This document shows, one piece after another, positions 62,433 to 64,000 of a stretch of DNA of 64,000 bases. Below the pieces are notes generated by a model. The model made no database searches, was not told where the DNA came from, and saw only the letters and a program-made list of their open reading frames with translations. Position 1 is the stretch's first letter. Every line of letters starts with the position of its first letter. The DNA comes from Photobacterium piscicola (lineage in GTDB: Bacteria; Pseudomonadota; Gammaproteobacteria; Enterobacterales; Vibrionaceae): positions 434,001-498,000 of the forward strand of contig NZ_FUZI01000001.1 in NCBI RefSeq assembly GCF_900166965.1. The letters are read 5' to 3'. A program made the translations under genes and the position numbers.

Positions 62433-63593
62433 TTAGCTTGCCAATACTTGAGGCTTGCGTTGTAAACTTGCAAACAGCATATAAATAGCGGTTGCCAGTA
62501 GTACGATAAAGAAGAAGTCCATCAAGCCATTTTGTTCCGCCATGAAGCTATTCGCACCAATTGGACCTAATGCAGAACCAATGCTGTAACTAAATAGCAT
62601 TACTTGAGTGGCAGCTACAATGTAAGATGAATCTAAATTATCACATGCTAACGTAATCGCAATTGGGTATAACGCAAATGCTGACATACCCAATAATGCT
62701 AATGCACTGACTAGCATGATGTAATCTGACGATAAGTAGGTTAATCCCATAGCAAATACACCTAATAATGACATCAATGCCAATAATAATGTTTTACTCA
62801 TGCGAATAGATAACTTACTAATAATCGGCTGAATAACCATGCCACCTAAAATAATCGCGGCCATTAACACCCCAATTTGGTTGGTTGTTAGCTCACTCTT
62901 TTTAAGCGCAAGTGGCATTAAGCCATAAATGCTACCCATTACTACACCAGAGGTAATACAGCCAATAATTGCTGGTTTACTCAAGCGTGAAATTTGTTTT
63001 AGAGACAATATCTGATGGCCACTGCTATCAGGTTGACCTTGCTTGATCAGTAATGGCGGTAAAATAGCAATTAACAGTAGTGCCATAATAACAGCAAACG
63101 GAATAAACCCTTTCACACCAAAATAACCAACAGCCAGCTGGCCTACTGTTGTGCCACCGTATAATGACGTCATATAGAAGCCAAGACGTTTAGCACGCTC
63201 TTTTGCGCTATCGCCAATCAATAACCATGATTCAACAACAACAAAAATACCCGCTACAGCAATACCCGCGACTAAACGCGCAGATAACCATAATTCTTTA
63301 TATGGAAAGAAAGGTAACACAGCAACCGTTGACGCTAATAATGCAAGAAAGCTAATAAAAGCAATACGGTGACCTATTTTGGCTATAACAGGTTCAATCA
63401 TTAATGATCCTATTAATAAACCAATATAATAGATACTTGCTAACCAACTGGCATAACTACTATCAATGTTAAAGTTCGCTAATGATAGCGGGATCAAGCT
63501 CATTAAGTAGCCTGAAGCAATTGCAAATACAGTTAGTCCCGCAACTGGCACCAACATGCCATTGCTTTTGTGACAAGTAGTAGTTTGTTGCAC
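62433..63593 (-). CDS. MFS transporter, YcaD-like
   Basis: 386 residues and 12 membrane helices of the major facilitator superfamily. The IFVVVESWLLIGDSAKERAKRLGFYMTSLYGGTTVGQL stretch and GCITSGVVMGSIYGLMPLAL near residue 210 match E. coli YcaD, whose substrate is not known. The start is best placed at GTG 63591-63593, which follows GGAGAG seven bases upstream; a TTG at 63612-63614 would add seven residues without a ribosome site. It is convergent with the sugar kinase and faces an empty 407-base stretch to the window end. Confidence 0.85.
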   Translation of the reverse strand: MQQTTTCHKSNGMLVPVAGLTVFAIASGYLMSLIPLSLANFNIDSSYASWLASIYYIGLLIGSLMIEPVIAKIGHRIAFISFLALLASTVAVLPFFPYKELWLSARLVAGIAVAGIFVVVESWLLIGDSAKERAKRLGFYMTSLYGGTTVGQLAVGYFGVKGFIPFAVIMALLLIAILPPLLIKQGQPDSSGHQILSLKQISRLSKPAIIGCITSGVVMGSIYGLMPLALKKSELTTNQIGVLMAAIILGGMVIQPIISKLSIRMSKTLLLALMSLLGVFAMGLTYLSSDYIMLVSALALLGMSAFALYPIAITLACDNLDSSYIVAATQVMLFSYSIGSALGPIGANSFMAEQNGLMDFFFIVLLATAIYMLFASLQRKPQVLAS

Positions 63594-64000
63594 TACCGTA
63601 CTCTCCACATCCAAATTCGGTTTAGGTTATCTGTCCCTTTTAATAAAGGAATACTCTTTAAGAGTCGTCAAAACTCACCTATCAGAAAAGAGAGGAGAGT
63701 TAAATAAGAGACAGCGCTGTTTAAGTTACTTTCGACTGAAAGCTGAGCGATTATTCACGTAATATTGGCATGAGTAAAATGAGAAAAACTAATCCGAAAT
63801 GATGTTTTTATTTATAATTTTGTCGATATGAAATAAATGATTAGAGGTAGGTTTAATTGTATATTGTCAATAGTGTTGTTGGTGGTGGAAATTAGTTATT
63901 ATTGAATGGGTTATAATCATTATTGTGCTGAATTAATGAATGAATAACAGTAAAATCATTAGTGCTGTAACTGAGTTGAAACGTAGGGTTTTATATTATT
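63594..64000. other. 407-base AT-rich region to the window end
   Basis: No convincing gene, repeat or hairpin seen between the MFS start and the end of the window. It presumably holds the MFS promoter and upstream DNA of the next gene. Confidence 0.45.

Noticed and set aside
1..64000. tRNA or rRNA genes, prophage, defence island or replication origin
   Set aside because: No cloverleaf-type sequence, phage structural genes, restriction or other defence genes, or DnaA-box clusters were recognised on reading both strands.

Overview
The window looks like chromosomal DNA from a low-GC, psychrotolerant member of the Vibrionaceae, most likely the Photobacterium phosphoreum group. This rests on the AT-rich base composition, Vibrionaceae-type proteins (a DUF3389 protein beside MenI, OmpA-family paralogs, DUF535/VirK, a YcaD-type MFS carrier) and a tyramine-forming operon like those of fish-associated Photobacterium. 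No tRNA, rRNA, CRISPR array, prophage or plasmid replication gene was seen. The species assignment is inference.

Left part (1-23.5 kb). A truncated M20 peptidase T-like gene is followed by a minus-strand tyrosine group: tyrosine/tyramine exchanger, pyridoxal-phosphate tyrosine decarboxylase, TyrP-type tyrosine permease and tyrosyl-tRNA synthetase. A GntR regulator and an AspC/TyrB-type aminotransferase lie next to it, so this is a tyrosine-handling neighbourhood. Next come a LysR regulator, an opine dehydrogenase-like enzyme and a YfcC/DcuC-type carrier that look like one opine or amino-acid-derivative module. After these are an exported MTA/SAH-nucleosidase-like protein, an ArsP-type permease with its ArsR-type repressor and three near-identical inverted-repeat operators, a nucleoside hydrolase, and several small enzymes and membrane proteins, including a solo EAL phosphodiesterase and a cytochrome b561.

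Middle part (23.5-46.5 kb). This is a surface polysaccharide locus. A YjbH/GfcD-like outer-membrane protein and a lipoprotein point left. To the right, a 754-base leader carries an ops/JUMPstart element, the RfaH recruitment site, ahead of a Wzc tyrosine kinase. It is followed by UDP-GalNAcA synthesis genes (tviB/wbpO-like, tviC/wbpP-like) and a very AT-rich cassette of tightly overlapping genes: three glycosyltransferases, Wzx flippase, UDP-galactopyranose mutase and Wzy polymerase. A decayed IS630-family element and a polymerase remnant come next. The locus ends with a set resembling the bacillosamine pathway (PglA-, PglC-, PglD-, PglE- and PglF-like), closed by a strong terminator at 46516-46534. 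The proposed repeat unit starts on undecaprenyl phosphate with a diacetamido-trideoxy sugar and could contain GalNAcA and galactofuranose.

Right part (46.5-64 kb). This holds mostly ordinary chromosomal genes: a PhyH-type dioxygenase, an M14 carboxypeptidase, an FUSC membrane protein, a small cytochrome c, an exported ATP-dependent DNA ligase, a PTS-EIIC-like membrane protein, a membrane-anchored coiled-coil protein, a FAD oxidoreductase, two OmpA-family proteins flanking menI and a DUF3389 gene, a second RodA-type protein, a ROK sugar kinase and an MFS carrier. Most convergent gene pairs are separated by clear bidirectional hairpin terminators.

No wholly new system was found. The best leads are the three-copy ArsR operator set, the ops-controlled polysaccharide locus with internal terminators and scars of gene replacement, the opine-like module, the ATCGAT cluster upstream of the tyramine genes, and the OmpA paralog that has lost its peptidoglycan-binding aspartate.
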